In this document: positions 32,716-43,768 of the stretch, piece by piece
How the letters are laid out: every line of letters starts with the position of its first letter
How positions within the stretch are numbered: the first letter of the stretch is position 1
Source: Caulochytrium protostelioides
Taxonomy: Eukaryota > Chytridiomycota > Caulochytriomycetes > Caulochytriales > Caulochytriaceae
Assembly (NCBI GenBank): GCA_003615045.1
Contig: ML014164.1
Span: 1-64,000 of the forward strand
Direction of reading: 5' to 3'
DNA: 64,000 nt
Notes under the pieces: generated by a model
Database searches by the model: none
Seen by the model: the letters and a program-made list of their open reading frames with translations, nothing else
Told to the model about the DNA's origin: nothing
Translations under genes and position numbers: made by a program

Positions 32716-34472
32716 GCCTTCCTTAGTCCGGCTGGACGCTGCCGGCAGGCCTTGCACGAGCGGTGCGTCTTTATGCCGGGCAAGAAGAAGAGTCGCTGAG
32801 AAAAAGCTTCCCGAAGTCTTCAATTTTGTGACAGGTACAGATGACTGTGTGTGGCGTTCGGTTTCTTCTGTGCAGAGTGGTGAATACCGTACGACGACAA
32901 AGGCGGCAGGAAGAAGGCGCCAGAAGAAACCGATAAGCGATTCTAGTCAGAAGCGGTAAACGCTGAAGTTGCGGACGATGACGTAGCCGCAGCGGATCGG
33001 GATCGATTAACGTAAACAAGAGCCCAGATAACTGACAATGACGTTCGGAGTAAAGTGACTCGGTGACACGGAGAGTGCGCTTAGTCGACGTACGGATCAG
33101 CAAGCTTCAGAGAAGCAGTTAGCGGGTTTGAAGCATGAATGAATCAGAGCGTGTTCGACTTCAAAGGGAATCGATGAGATGAGGTACAAAAATGTTAAGG
33201 TGGTGTCGAACGATGGTCTACTCAGCGATGCTCCAGTCCGCTGCTCGTTGTATCAAAACACATATGAGGCGGCCACGATCCACCGGACCCGTCTCCGGAG
33301 CTCCAGCGGTGTTTCAAAGGGGCTGTGACACGGACCGAAAGAAGCTTTCTGGGCGCTGCGTGTGCCCACCTTCGGTGCCTCAAGGCGCCTCCGCTGCCGT
33401 GTCTTTCCGGCCGACAGGAAACGAGACGTGGCCAGTGATCGGGGGCGCAGCCATGCGTGGCGCAGCCATGCGTGGCAAAGTCGCTGCGCCCAGACGATGT
33501 CGTTTGATCGCTTGATCGTGATCGGCGTCGTCTGGATTTCGAGCGTTCCAGAAACGATGATCGTGCCACAACCCAAATGAAGTAACCGTGACAAGTGACT
33601 GACCTGGAAAGTTTATTTTTGCTTTGCTGTTTCACGATCGTGATGTTCCTGGTCTGTCCTATCGTTCGTGTGCAACTATATACGAGAAATCGTCAATCGC
33701 CTTTTGGGCAGCGGTTTCGCATGCAAACGAAGTTCAAGTACAGCCTTTCTCGTTTAAACCTAACCTATCAGGTCTCGTTATCACCATTTTGTATGACGGA
33801 ACTTCATGGGCTGCAATGTGATGAGACGCAACCTCTGAGCTGCCGTTGTTGGGCCGCGTAAAAGTTCCATCATCGCTAAAATGAGATGCGACCGGTATGA
33901 CATCATGGGATTGCATTGCGGTTGACCCGGCAAAACAGGTGATGTCGTGATGAATCGTCTGCCTCGGTCTGGTTCTGACATACGTATCACGAATGATTTT
34001 CGGAATTCTCACTCTGATCGTCGTTCGCTCGCATCCATGTGTTTGCAGGAGCGGCGGGAGCGGAGCCGACGAGCCAACCAAGTGGGTGGATACTCCGCCA
34101 CCCGAGGCCTTCGCGGGAAGGGCGCCAGCCCCATGTTGGACCTGCTGTTCCCGTCAGAAAGAGGAAACCGCCGCCGACTCAAGGCCCTTGACCCGCCATC
34201 GAGCAGTTGAGAAAGGACTGTGACAACCCCGTTTCAAGCGACCATATCGCGCCATAACGATCGCGGGTCGCGTCGCGGGTGTCACGCTGGCAGCATTGGT
34301 CTTTTCCTTTCCAGAAACCGTAGTGACCGCCAGGCGGGAGCGGCCGAACTTACCTCGATACCTGCCGTTCTGCGCCATTCCGCCTTTTTTTTTTTTGGAG
34401 TCTGGCCCCTTCCTAGTCTGCTTCAGGCCACGATCGCGACGCGTCGCGGCAGTATCCGTCGATCCTGCCGCG
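32716..34472. other. Divergent intergenic region RecQ/Lam-like
   Basis: These 1.75 kb are less GC-rich than the rest of the window and separate two divergent large genes. I see no gene. A 15-bp direct tandem repeat lies at 33446-33475. An A/T-rich belt at about 33590-33800 and a run of T at 34386-34398 may be promoter elements of the right-hand gene. Confidence 0.5.
33446..33475. repeat. Tandem duplication of a 15-bp unit
   Basis: CGCAGCCATGCGTGG occurs twice in direct tandem, perfectly conserved. The unit contains a near-palindrome around GCATG. Its role is unknown. Confidence 0.85.
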
Positions 34473-37400
34473 ATGGCGAGTCCTGGGGCTGGCGCAAGCC
34501 GACCGACCACGCCGGCGCCGCTGATATCCGGTCGCTCGTCGCCTTTGCTCAAAGACTTCGGACCTGCGTCGGCAGCACCCGCTCTCTCGTCGGCCTCCAC
34601 GACCGCTGTGAAACCCGGCAGCGCCATGCCGGCGACATCGACGCAGGCAGCGTTGGCCACCCCGGCTCGTCAACTTTCGCAACGCAGCCGCGCAGCTGGG
34701 GCGACCGTTGGCGCTAGCGACGCTGGCAACGGCAACGCCAGCCACGGCAATGGGGCTACAGGCGTCAACTCGTCGGCAACGCGCGCTCCTTATACTCACA
34801 TGGCGTCGTCGCCCTCTTTAGTCGGCCACGGCGATCTCGTTAGTCCGCGTCCGGGTACGACGGCGCTGTACGCGACGCCCCATCTGGAGACGGTTCAACC
34901 AGCCACGGGGTCCACGCCGTCGCCCTCGGCGTTTCCCGACGAGGCAGCACGTCGCGACCATGCGGTGGGCGGCACCGGCACCGTCGCGGGCGCTGGCGGC
35001 TCGCGACCTGCCAGCCCTGCCCCGCCGCATCAGCTCAGTCAGAGCGACGGCGCGTCGGTTCCCCCGGGCCCTGCGGCCTCGGCCTCGGCGAGTGGCGGCA
35101 TCGTAGCGATGGGCACGATCCCGGCCGATGGTCGGTTTAACCCGCCGAACCAGGTGGTTCAGTCAATGGTGGTGCCGCCGCTGGCGCCGATCCAGGCCAA
35201 GCTCACGCTTGATATGGCGGTTCGCGATTCGCCTCAGTTTCGTGCGCATATCGCGCGATTTCAGGATGATATGGACGTGATTGCGCGATGGCTCGAAGGC
35301 CTGACCAAAGCGCTGCGCGAGTATGCGCAGGAAATGATTAAGCTCAACGAAGTCCGCACGATGATCGTGCAGAAGCTGATCTTGCCCCAGCTGGACGCGC
35401 GGCTAATGATGGACGGCGGCCCGATGCGGCTGCTCTCGGACTGCATGCAGACGATCTACTCGCTCAACGCGAAGCTGGTCGATGACGTCGTAGAACAGGC
35501 GGTCGCCCCGCTGCGCCACTACATCAAAAACGACTTGCGCGAGGTCCGCGAACTATGCAAGCAGCACGAGCGCAACGTGGAGCGGTACGATCTGGCCGTG
35601 ACCAAGTTCGCCCAGTCGAAGGCCAAGGACGCATCGATGCAGCAGGAAGAAGCGTTCAGTCTGTTTGAGATCCGCTCAGCCTACATCCACGACTGTCTCG
35701 ACGTTGCAAAGCGCATCATTCAGACGCGCGCCCATGTGCGGACGTGGTGCCCCGACATCATTCTCAGTACGCTTTACTCGCATCTTGAGTACCACGAAAC
35801 AAGCCTTGAAGTCTTCCGCGGCCTGCGGTCCTCGTTGGACAACTACCGAGAGCGCCAACGGCAGCAGAGCGTCGTATCCTCGGGGCGTCTCGATACGACG
35901 GGCAAGTTGCTGGAAGAGGACGCGCTGGCCAAGGTGCGACCGAACAACCGGGGCGTCAGCGGCGATGCGGCTGGTGCCCTCGTGCCTGGGTCCTCTTCGA
36001 CCGCGGCAGCGACTGCGACGACGGGTGCCAACGCCCTGACGGTGCCCGCTACCAAGTCTGGTACCGCGACGCCGCTGCCTAGCTCGAACACGCTCAAGAC
36101 GCACCATCCTATTGAGAAGGAAGGTCATCTTTTCAAGAAATCACAGGGGAAAGGTCTAGGCAACTCGGTCTGGTCGCGCCGCTACTTTATCATCAAGAAG
36201 GGCGGGTTCTCGTACCAGGTGACCAACTTCCACGGCCGGCACCGGGGGATGGTGCTGACGACGGAGCCGCTCAATGTGCTGCTGTGCAATGTCCGTGTCG
36301 CGCCGCGCGAAGAGCGGCGGTTCTGCTTTGAGGTGTACACCTCGAAACGCCGCAGCTTCATGCTGCAGGCCGAGACGGAGGCGGAGATGCAAAGCTGGAT
36401 CGCGACGTTTGAAGCAGCCAAGATCGCCATCGCCACCAGCAGCGATCCCAAGCAGACGGCTGCATTTACCGCTGACTCGGGGCTTAACCCCGAGAATTTT
36501 GAGGGCCTCGATCTGGCGGAGGGCGCCGAAGTTGATGAAGATGGCGAGACACTGTTCCAGTCGAACATGAGCCCCGAGCACGGTGGACCCGACGGCAGCG
36601 GTCGCAGTGACGACGGTGGCCACGGCGGCCACAGTGGCGACAGTGGCGACGGCGATAACGCCATCGAGGGCGCCAATGTCGATGAGAACCACGGCGTCGT
36701 TCCGACGCTCAAGTATCCGGACTCGTCTTTCGAGCGTCGCAATGAAGACTTGCACATGCTGCTCAAATCTGTCCCCAAATCCGATTTTCTCATTGACTCG
36801 TTTACCTGCGCGCTCCAGAAGGATTTCGTCGTGCAGGGCAAGATCTACCTGACGCAGAACCGGATCTGCTTTTATACCAACCTACTCGGGTTCATGACGG
36901 TGCTGATCATCCATTTTAAGGATGTCCTTTCGATCTCGCGCAAGAGCGGTCCCTTCTACAGCAACATCATCGTGACGACGGCCGACGTGCAGCACAGTTT
37001 CAAGACCTTCTTGCGCGATGATATGCGCACGTTCGGCAGCCTCAAAGCGACCTGGCTCAACGCGACGACCCATGACAACCCGCTCTCCCTGCAAGAGTTG
37101 TTTGACAGCATCTATGCGAGCTACAAGCGCTACCAGGTCGACACCATGGCCAGCGACGGCTCGGGCAGCCGATACCCCACCGGTGGCAGCGGGAAGAGCG
37201 GGAAGCTCTCGCGTCGGCGTCAGCGCCGTGAGAACGGCGGCAGCAGTGGCGGCCATGGCGGCCAAGCCTCACTGGCGCCGCATGCAGCCGCCGACTCGGA
37301 CGACGCCGACGATAGCCATGATGACGGCGCCCGCGGCGACGATGCGGGTGGTCCGGGCGCGCAAGCGGGCGGCAAGGCGGCCGACGACGCGGCGCCCGCC

Positions 37401-39059
37401 TCGATCTACCCGGCAGACTTTGTGCCGCCGACGGGTGAGGTCGGCTGTGAGTGCGCTGAGCACCTGGAGAAAATTGCGGCCGAGGCGACGCTGCCGATCG
37501 CGGCTAAGGCCTGCTTCGAGGAGATGTATGGCAGCGGCAGTGTGCCCTTCTACACGGCATTGCACAAGCGCAAGGGCGAAAGCAACTACCAGCCGCCGGA
37601 TCCCAAGTTCCAGCAGGACTGGCCGACGGGCCAGACGCGGGAAAGCACGTTCATCGTGCCGGTGTCCAACCCGATGGTCAAAGTCAAGGAGACGGACGTC
37701 CAGTGCGTTGAGACGATGGTTCGCCGCCAGGAGTACGTGGCCTACGTGGTGGAAGACAAGATTATGACGCCCGCATTGCCGTACTCGGACGCGTTCAACC
37801 CGCAGTCGCGCGTCTGCATCACCTGGGCCGGCCCCGAGTCCTGCAAGATCCGCATCTCGATCGGCATCAAGTGGCACAAGAACCCCTTGGTGAAGAGCAT
37901 CATCCGCCGCGAGGCCATGAAGGGTCTCGAAGAGTCGGCCGCGGTCCTCCTGACACACATCAAAGAAAGCGCGGCGCGCCTCATGGTCGCCACGGGCGCC
38001 GGCGCCGGCGCGGGGGCCGCGCCCTCCATGGCCGCCGGCGGGACGGCGGGCGCCGCAGCGGGCGCCGGCGGCACCGGCGAGACCGGCGATGCGCGTGCAC
38101 GTCTCAGCCCGGGTGCCGCCGGCGGTCCCGCCCCGTCGACGGCGCATTTTGCGGCGACCCCGGCCTTCGGCGCCTCTAAGGCCGACAGCGGCTCGGGCGG
38201 CCTCCTCACCGTGCTGCCGCTCATCGTTCTCTCCGTCGCGCTCCTGCTGAGCGCGAGCCTCAACTTCCTGCACTGGCGCCGCCCTTCGATCGTGGTCGCG
38301 CCGCTGCCTCTGCACGCCGCGATTCTGCAGGGCGGCAACGCGTTCCAGCGCTACCCGGACCCCGCGAGCTACCCACACACGCAGAAGGGGTTCACGGAGT
38401 TTCTGCGGCGACACTGGCCGGCGGGCCAGGTTTATCAGGCGCTGAAGCCCGAGGCCGCCACGCAGTATGGCCTGGACGCACTGCCGGAGCGCGGCGGCGG
38501 CCACGGCCACGGCGCGCCGACCTCTTCCCGCGCCGCGGCCGCCGCCTGCGCCGTGCCCGCCGGCGCCGTGAACCGCGAAGCTTCCGTCTACCGCGCCTTG
38601 GCCCGGAGCACGCATCTGCTCCACGACGTGCGCCACAACCTCGCCACCTTGTCCGACGAGGCCGATGCCTTCGAGCTCGATCTGGTATGGGCCATGTTCG
38701 CTAACTGGGCCGCGCAGCAGACCAAGTCGTGCACGATGAACGACGCGGCGGTTGCAGCGGCGGCGGCTTCGACGTCCGCACCGCCGCTGGATGACGACGT
38801 GACGTCCGAGACGCTGTCGTGCTGGACATTGCAAGCGTGGGCCGATGAGTTCGGCCATCGCATGGGCGCCGCGGCCGGCGACATGGGTGCTGCCGACAAC
38901 GACGCGTCCGCCCCGCCGCCGCCTGGCAAGGAGGATGCCGCGTGCAAGGGCACCGCGTGCCCGATTCCGTCGTCGTTGCCGTCGTCGATGCCGTCGACGC
39001 CGTCGACGCCGTCGAGCAAGCCGTCGCGCCTGCAAAAGCAGAAGCAGAAGACGTCGTGA
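34473..39059 (+). CDS. Lam1/Sip3-type sterol-transfer protein (BAR-PH-GRAM-VASt-TM)
   Basis: Lam proteins sit in the ER at contact sites and move sterol between ER and plasma membrane with their VASt (StART-like) domain. I start at 34473 (MASPGAGASRPTT); the frame is open upstream without a better ATG. The 1528-residue product begins with about 240 disordered residues. A BAR/ASAP-like helical domain spans about 247-470 (VRDSPQFRAHIARFQDDMDV). A PH domain spans about 546-643 (KEGHLFKKS to MQSWIATFE). A GRAM domain spans about 764-886 (QGKIYLTQNRICFYTNLLG). The VASt domain spans about 1013-1170 (VPFYTALHKRKGE, ESTFIVPVSNP, WHKNPLVKSIIR). One transmembrane segment lies at about 1243-1267 (TVLPLIVLSVALLLSASLNF). 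This order matches yeast Lam1 (Ysp1) and Lam3 (Sip3). Unusual is the 260-residue tail after the membrane segment, predicted lumenal, with scattered cysteines. Confidence 0.9.
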   Translation: MASPGAGASRPTTPAPLISGRSSPLLKDFGPASAAPALSSASTTAVKPGSAMPATSTQAALATPARQLSQRSRAAGATVGASDAGNGNASHGNGATGVNSSATRAPYTHMASSPSLVGHGDLVSPRPGTTALYATPHLETVQPATGSTPSPSAFPDEAARRDHAVGGTGTVAGAGGSRPASPAPPHQLSQSDGASVPPGPAASASASGGIVAMGTIPADGRFNPPNQVVQSMVVPPLAPIQAKLTLDMAVRDSPQFRAHIARFQDDMDVIARWLEGLTKALREYAQEMIKLNEVRTMIVQKLILPQLDARLMMDGGPMRLLSDCMQTIYSLNAKLVDDVVEQAVAPLRHYIKNDLREVRELCKQHERNVERYDLAVTKFAQSKAKDASMQQEEAFSLFEIRSAYIHDCLDVAKRIIQTRAHVRTWCPDIILSTLYSHLEYHETSLEVFRGLRSSLDNYRERQRQQSVVSSGRLDTTGKLLEEDALAKVRPNNRGVSGDAAGALVPGSSSTAAATATTGANALTVPATKSGTATPLPSSNTLKTHHPIEKEGHLFKKSQGKGLGNSVWSRRYFIIKKGGFSYQVTNFHGRHRGMVLTTEPLNVLLCNVRVAPREERRFCFEVYTSKRRSFMLQAETEAEMQSWIATFEAAKIAIATSSDPKQTAAFTADSGLNPENFEGLDLAEGAEVDEDGETLFQSNMSPEHGGPDGSGRSDDGGHGGHSGDSGDGDNAIEGANVDENHGVVPTLKYPDSSFERRNEDLHMLLKSVPKSDFLIDSFTCALQKDFVVQGKIYLTQNRICFYTNLLGFMTVLIIHFKDVLSISRKSGPFYSNIIVTTADVQHSFKTFLRDDMRTFGSLKATWLNATTHDNPLSLQELFDSIYASYKRYQVDTMASDGSGSRYPTGGSGKSGKLSRRRQRRENGGSSGGHGGQASLAPHAAADSDDADDSHDDGARGDDAGGPGAQAGGKAADDAAPASIYPADFVPPTGEVGCECAEHLEKIAAEATLPIAAKACFEEMYGSGSVPFYTALHKRKGESNYQPPDPKFQQDWPTGQTRESTFIVPVSNPMVKVKETDVQCVETMVRRQEYVAYVVEDKIMTPALPYSDAFNPQSRVCITWAGPESCKIRISIGIKWHKNPLVKSIIRREAMKGLEESAAVLLTHIKESAARLMVATGAGAGAGAAPSMAAGGTAGAAAGAGGTGETGDARARLSPGAAGGPAPSTAHFAATPAFGASKADSGSGGLLTVLPLIVLSVALLLSASLNFLHWRRPSIVVAPLPLHAAILQGGNAFQRYPDPASYPHTQKGFTEFLRRHWPAGQVYQALKPEAATQYGLDALPERGGGHGHGAPTSSRAAAAACAVPAGAVNREASVYRALARSTHLLHDVRHNLATLSDEADAFELDLVWAMFANWAAQQTKSCTMNDAAVAAAAASTSAPPLDDDVTSETLSCWTLQAWADEFGHRMGAAAGDMGAADNDASAPPPPGKEDAACKGTACPIPSSLPSSMPSTPSTPSSKPSRLQKQKQKTS

Positions 39060-39874
39060 TGTCATGATGTCTGGCCACGTGTGACGCACGCCGACTTCCG
39101 AAGGATTTTTTGTGTCGTCGCGGAATGTATCGTTTGTTTGGAAGGCGCGGCGGCTGGGGCAAAGCGGCGGCGGCTCAGTAGACCGCCGAAGAAAACCGGT
39201 GATGCTGGGTTGCCGCGACAGGGGCAGAAGGGGGTCAGGGGCCATGGAGGAGCGGCGACGGCGGTGGCAAGGGTGGTGCGCGCATGCCGCGGGAGCTGAA
39301 GGCAGCGCGCGCACCCTGGCGCAGGCGACCCCACGGGCGGCCGCGGGGAAGGGAAGGGGCGAGGGAGTAAGAGCGAAGGGGCGTGTGAGCATGGCTCGCA
39401 CGACAAGATCATTACGATGCCTCGCTGGCGGCGGCGTCGCCATCGCCATCGCCGCCACCATTCGTCGCTGGCGAATGGATCACGTCGCTGGAGAGGAGCA
39501 TACTCATCTGCCCGGTATGAGGATGTCGCGAAGGACGACGGCGTCGTTGACCGCCGCGAGACGTGCTGTGCCTCGTCGGTGGCCGCCGCGCGTGACGACG
39601 GGAAGTCGCCTGCTCCTCCGTCGTGCCGGCAGCCCCCCGCCTCTCCGAGTCCGCCCCTCCGCCGCCGACGCCGTCGTCGACGCCGCTGCCTGCTGCCGTC
39701 TCGGGGCGACTGTATCCTTCCGCCGGCTTGACACGCCGCCGCCGCGCCTAGCGGTGTGTGCCACGTGCCACGTGCTGCGGCTGCTGCTGGTGTGTCACGT
39801 GCTAGCCACGGGCCCTCCCACGTGACCCGAACTCGTGACGGCCGCGGCCACATGCGAGAGGCCCACGCGGCGCA
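39060..39874. other. Intergenic stretch, no gene seen
   Basis: This 815-bp spacer lies between two genes on the same strand. Open frames occur on both strands but without domains. It presumably holds a terminator and a promoter. Confidence 0.45.
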
Positions 39875-40507
39875 ATGCGTTTCCAACAGCACCTGCTGCT
39901 GCAGAAGCAGCAGGCCGAGGAAGCCGACCGCCGCGACGCGTACGACCGGCACTACGGCCCGCTGCGGGACCAGCTTGCGCGCCGATACCAAGGCGTCCGC
40001 GCGTGGCATGAGCCCTTTGCCCGCAGCGTCGCGCGCATGTCTGAGCAGCACGCCGTCGCGATTGCCGAGCGTGTCCGCGCCAGCCAGCAGCAGCTGCAGG
40101 CTCAGCTCCAGGCGTCCGGCCAGACCTCGGCGCCCGTGCTCGGCTCGGCGTCCACGCCGCACCACATCCCTGCGGCGGCCCAGGGCGGCGCCGCGGCGTC
40201 GGGGCCCCACGTGGGCGCGCACACCAGCGCGGGCGGGTCCTCCTCATCGGTGGCCTCGTCGTCGGCAGCGTCGTCGGCGGCCCACGGATCGCAGCAGACG
40301 TCCACGCAGCCGCCGCTGCATTACCTGCCGCCGCACCAGACGACGGTGTCGCTTGCGCACGCGCATGCTCCGCCGCACTTGGTGCAGCAACAGCATCCAC
40401 AGCCTCAACCGCAAGCCTACCAGCTTCAGCAGCAACAGCAGCAGCAGCTTCAGCAACAGCAGCGATTGCAGCAGCAGCAACTGCAGTATGCCCAGCAGCA
40501 ATTCGTT

Positions 40508-40580
<73 letters not shown>

Positions 40581-40765
40581 TGCAGCAGACAGTCAAGCCA
40601 GCCTTGCGTGGGGCGTCGCAGTACATCACGCCGCCCGGGGTGCCGTCCGGCCACCCGACGGGTCTGACCGACACGAGCCCGCCGCCGCCCACGCGTAGCG
40701 GTGCTGGCGCCGTCACTCACGCGGGTGGGACTGATGCGAACGTGCCGATCACGCGTCGCGGGTGA
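39875..40765 (+). CDS. Hypothetical polyglutamine protein
   Basis: This 296-residue open frame starts with MRFQQHLLLQKQQAEEADRR. I do not recognise a family. Residues 1-85 are charged and probably form one long helix or coiled coil (ARRYQGVRAWHEPFARSVAR, then QLQAQLQ). Residues 86-150 are Ala/Ser/Gly-rich. Residues about 170-240 are dominated by glutamine and end in an uninterrupted run of more than twenty Gln coded by a CAA-CAG hexamer repeat passing into pure CAG. The tail is Pro/Thr-rich. The antisense strand gives an equally long poly-leucine frame, but the N-terminal helix favours this strand. Coiled coil next to polyQ is typical of transcription or RNA-granule factors. This is inference, and expression evidence is absent. 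Confidence 0.5.
40508..40580. repeat. CAA/CAG triplet tract
   Basis: Alternating CAACAG hexamers pass into pure CAG repeats inside the preceding open frame. The mixed part probably stabilises the tract, while the pure CAG end is the likely site of length variation. Confidence 0.9.
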
Positions 40766-41558
40766 TCCGATAGGGAATAACGACGAGGTTGCGGCCAGAT
40801 TTTTAAGTTATACTTGGTGATTTCCATTCGTGTCAGGAGTGTGGCGCTTTGTGTGACGCTCCTTCTTGAGAGGGCCGCCTTGATAAAACGTTGATGGAGG
40901 CGTGATACTGGCCAGCCGGCCCGAGGTCGATGCATGGTGGTGGGAGGGGAGTCGGAACTTCCGTTGGGGCCTGGAGTCGGAGTCGGAACGATCGGAGTCG
41001 GAAATGAGCGGAGTCGGGGATTCATGTGACGCCGGCGGCGGATCGGTGTTGCTGTGAAGCCTGAACGAACACACAGATCTGCAGGGTCGGGGCGGCCACG
41101 ACAGAAGGTTGCCTTCGGCCGCGTGGTTCCACCCCACTCTCGTAAAGCCGGGCGTTCGCTACGATTTCGCCTCCCCGGGGACGATCGTACACGTGCCGAT
41201 CCTGGATCGTCGCCGCTCATCCGTGCGTCCTGATCGAGGGATCCGGACCGAGGTGAAAGCCAACGACGTCCTGCCGAATGGATGCCCATCGCATATGGTA
41301 TATGCATATTTCAAGCACGCTTCCTCAACGACGGCCCCGTCGGCTTTCGAGAGCCTCACCGTTCACGATATCCGATTCGGCGATTCCTGCGCGCCTCCAT
41401 TCCGCTAGATCCCGTCTGATTCTCGCTACGCAGTCTGCAACGTTCCCCTGAGCACCGCGGCGACGAGCCGATCGACGTCGGCGGCGTCCTCGACGTCTCG
41501 ACCCCTTGCGGCGCCCGCACCCATCGCCCACCCCGCCGACCCTCGCGACATACTCGCC
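40766..41558. other. Intergenic stretch, no gene seen
   Basis: About 0.8 kb lies between two genes on the same strand. A purine-rich patch of GGAGTCGGA-like repeats occurs at about 40940-41020. No gene is recognised. Confidence 0.45.
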
Positions 41559-43365
41559 ATGGCGTCGCGACCCACCACGGCATCGGCACCGCGGCCGCTC
41601 ACGCCGTCCACGGTGCCGGCCGCGGACCCCGACGCGATGCCGCTCCCGCGGCCAACGGTCCCGCTGCCCGACGCGATCCAAACGCTGTCCGACACCGACA
41701 CCGCCTGCCGCTACTGCGGCGTCTCCTACCTCCTGCTCAACAAGTACGAGTCCATGCGGCGGAAGCTCGAGGCCGCCGCCGCCGATCTCGCGCGCATCCC
41801 CGAGCTGGAGACGGCTGCGCGCCAGGCCGCGGCGCAGCTCGCGCGGCAGCGCGCGATGACCGAGACGGCCGACAAGGCTGCCGCCGCGGCCACCGCCGCG
41901 CTAGTGCCTGCGCGGCGGCAGGCGGCCGCGGCCGAGCGGCGCGCGGCGCGGCTCGCGGAAGGACTGCGCCTTGCGCGTGCTGGCATCGCCGAGCTGCACC
42001 GCCACACAGACGCGACAGTCGCACAGGTGCGGCATCTGCTCGTGACGGTGCTGGCGCAGAGCGCACGTCAGGCGCAGCGGCAGCATCAGCGGCGCAAGCG
42101 CGCCGCACGACGGCAGGCACGGCGACAGCAGACGTGGCAAACGCAGCTGACCGCCGCCGCAGCGTCCGTGGCCTCGGCGGCGGCGACGGCGGCGACGCGG
42201 GAGCGCGAGCGCGATGATGCCCAGCGCGCCATGCAGGACCGGGACGCGCGACTCGGTGCTCAGGCCCGTGAGCTGTCGGAGCTGCAGGCCACCACGGCCC
42301 GTGAAACGAGTAAGTGGGCCTCTCCTCTTCATGATGGCCGCCTAGTGATGACCGCTTGGCTCACCCCATTTTTCGTTGGATGCCTTTCACAGCATTCAGC
42401 CGGTCGTTACAAGCACTGGCCGATGAGGCCCAGGCGCAGGTCAGAAGTCTGCAGGGCCAGCTCTCCACGGCGAGTGCCGCCAGGGAGACCTTGCAGGCGG
42501 CCGTGCAACGGCTCGAGGCGGCCCAACAGCAGGATCAGCAGGCGCAGCAGCAGCAGCAGCGGCAGTGGGAAGCGCAGGTTCAGCAGCTCCAGCGGGATCG
42601 CGATGCGGCGCTGCACCAGAGCCGACAGGGCGACCAGTCCACAGCATCGCTGCGCCAGGCCCTCGCGACAGCCCAAACCGATCTCTCGCAGCTCCACAAG
42701 CGCCTCATGGACGCCGAAGCGGCCGGCAAGCAGTATGAAGTCGAGCGGCGACAGCTGCAGGACAGACACCACAGCCACGTGCAGCAGCTGCAGGAGCGGT
42801 TCCGCGCCGAGTCAGACGCGGCGCTTGCACAGCAGCTGCACGACCAAGCCGCGGCGCTGCGTGCCCAAGCGGAGCAGGACCGACAGGCGGCGGCCGCGGC
42901 CGCGGCCGCGGCCACGGAGACGCGGCTCGCGGGTGACATGGCGCAGCTGCGCGCCGCGGTCGCCGCGGCCGATGTGTCGCAGCAGCGGATGGCGCTCCAA
43001 CAGGAGCGGGACGGCGCCGAGCGCGACGCGAGCTGGTCCCGCCGCCACGAGGCGGTGCTCCGCCAGATGGACGACGCGCGCCGCGCGCATCTGCAGGAGC
43101 GGTCGGTGGCCGCCCAGCGTGAGCTCGAGTTGCTCTCCCAGCAAGAAACGCTGAGTCAGCGGCTGGCCGCTGCCGAGGCGCAGCTTCTCCAACAGCAGCA
43201 GCAGCAGCATCAACAACAACCACAATCACAACCGCAGGCGCCGCCGTCAGCCGCCGATGAGGCGGTCTGGCGAGCACGGTATGACCGGGAGATCTCGTTC
43301 CTCAAAGAGACCATTCGACAGGAGTGCGAAGAACGCATGGACCTGATCAACCAGATCTATACTTT

Positions 43366-43415
<50 letters not shown>

Positions 43416-43768
43416 CGCAGGAAGCGCCGGGACCGGCGGCGGCGCCCGAGGCTCGGACTGCTCGCGGATCCAGCGCGACTGCGAGAACGACCGGCGCTGT
43501 CGCAAGGAAAGGCCATCCACGAGGCACTGCAGGCGGACCCTCGCATGCCGCGGCCGCCTCGCCCTCCCCTGTCGATGCGCCGCGACGTCCGGCGAGCCGC
43601 ACCTCGCGTCTGGCGTCGTGCCAGTCGCCGACGGCGGCCTCGGCGGCCGCGGAAGCCGCGACCCTGAACGCCGACGAGCGGCAGGTCTGGCAGATGATGC
43701 AGCACGCGGCGGCCAAGAAGACGAAGAAGCTCATCCGGCTGATGCCGGACGCCGTCGGTCCCTACTAA
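41559..43768 (+). CDS. LEKR1-like coiled-coil protein with N-terminal CxxC motif
   Basis: There are two exons: 41559-42309 and 42393-43768. The 83-nt intron begins GTAAGT and ends TTTCACAG. The join keeps the frame and gives 708 residues. Near the start, DTACRYCGVSYLLLNKYESM (Cys50, Cys53) closely matches my memory of the N-terminus of vertebrate LEKR1 (CKYCGVSYLILHEF). The remainder is almost all Ala/Gln/Arg-rich coiled coil. It contains a run of 15 CAG codons at 43367-43411 within TLQQQQ...QQPQEAP, and a basic C-terminus with KKTKKLIRLMPDAVG. LEKR1 has no established function. The family's spread among flagellated eukaryotes, as I recall it, would suit a basal-body or axoneme role in zoospores, but that is inference. 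Without the intron both halves look truncated. Confidence 0.68.
43367..43411. repeat. (CAG)15 tract in coding sequence
   Basis: Fifteen uninterrupted CAG codons encode glutamine near the C-terminal third of the LEKR1-like protein. Such pure tracts are length-unstable. Confidence 0.9.

Noticed and set aside
37269-39461. Long minus-strand open frame opposite the Lam1/Sip3-like gene
   Set aside because: It is an antisense shadow of a GC-rich coding sequence. Its translation is Arg/Gly/His-rich with no domains, while the plus strand has clear PH, GRAM and VASt domains.
40244-40720. Minus-strand poly-leucine frame
   Set aside because: This is the reverse reading of the CAA/CAG tract; the coiled-coil-like N-terminus is on the other strand.
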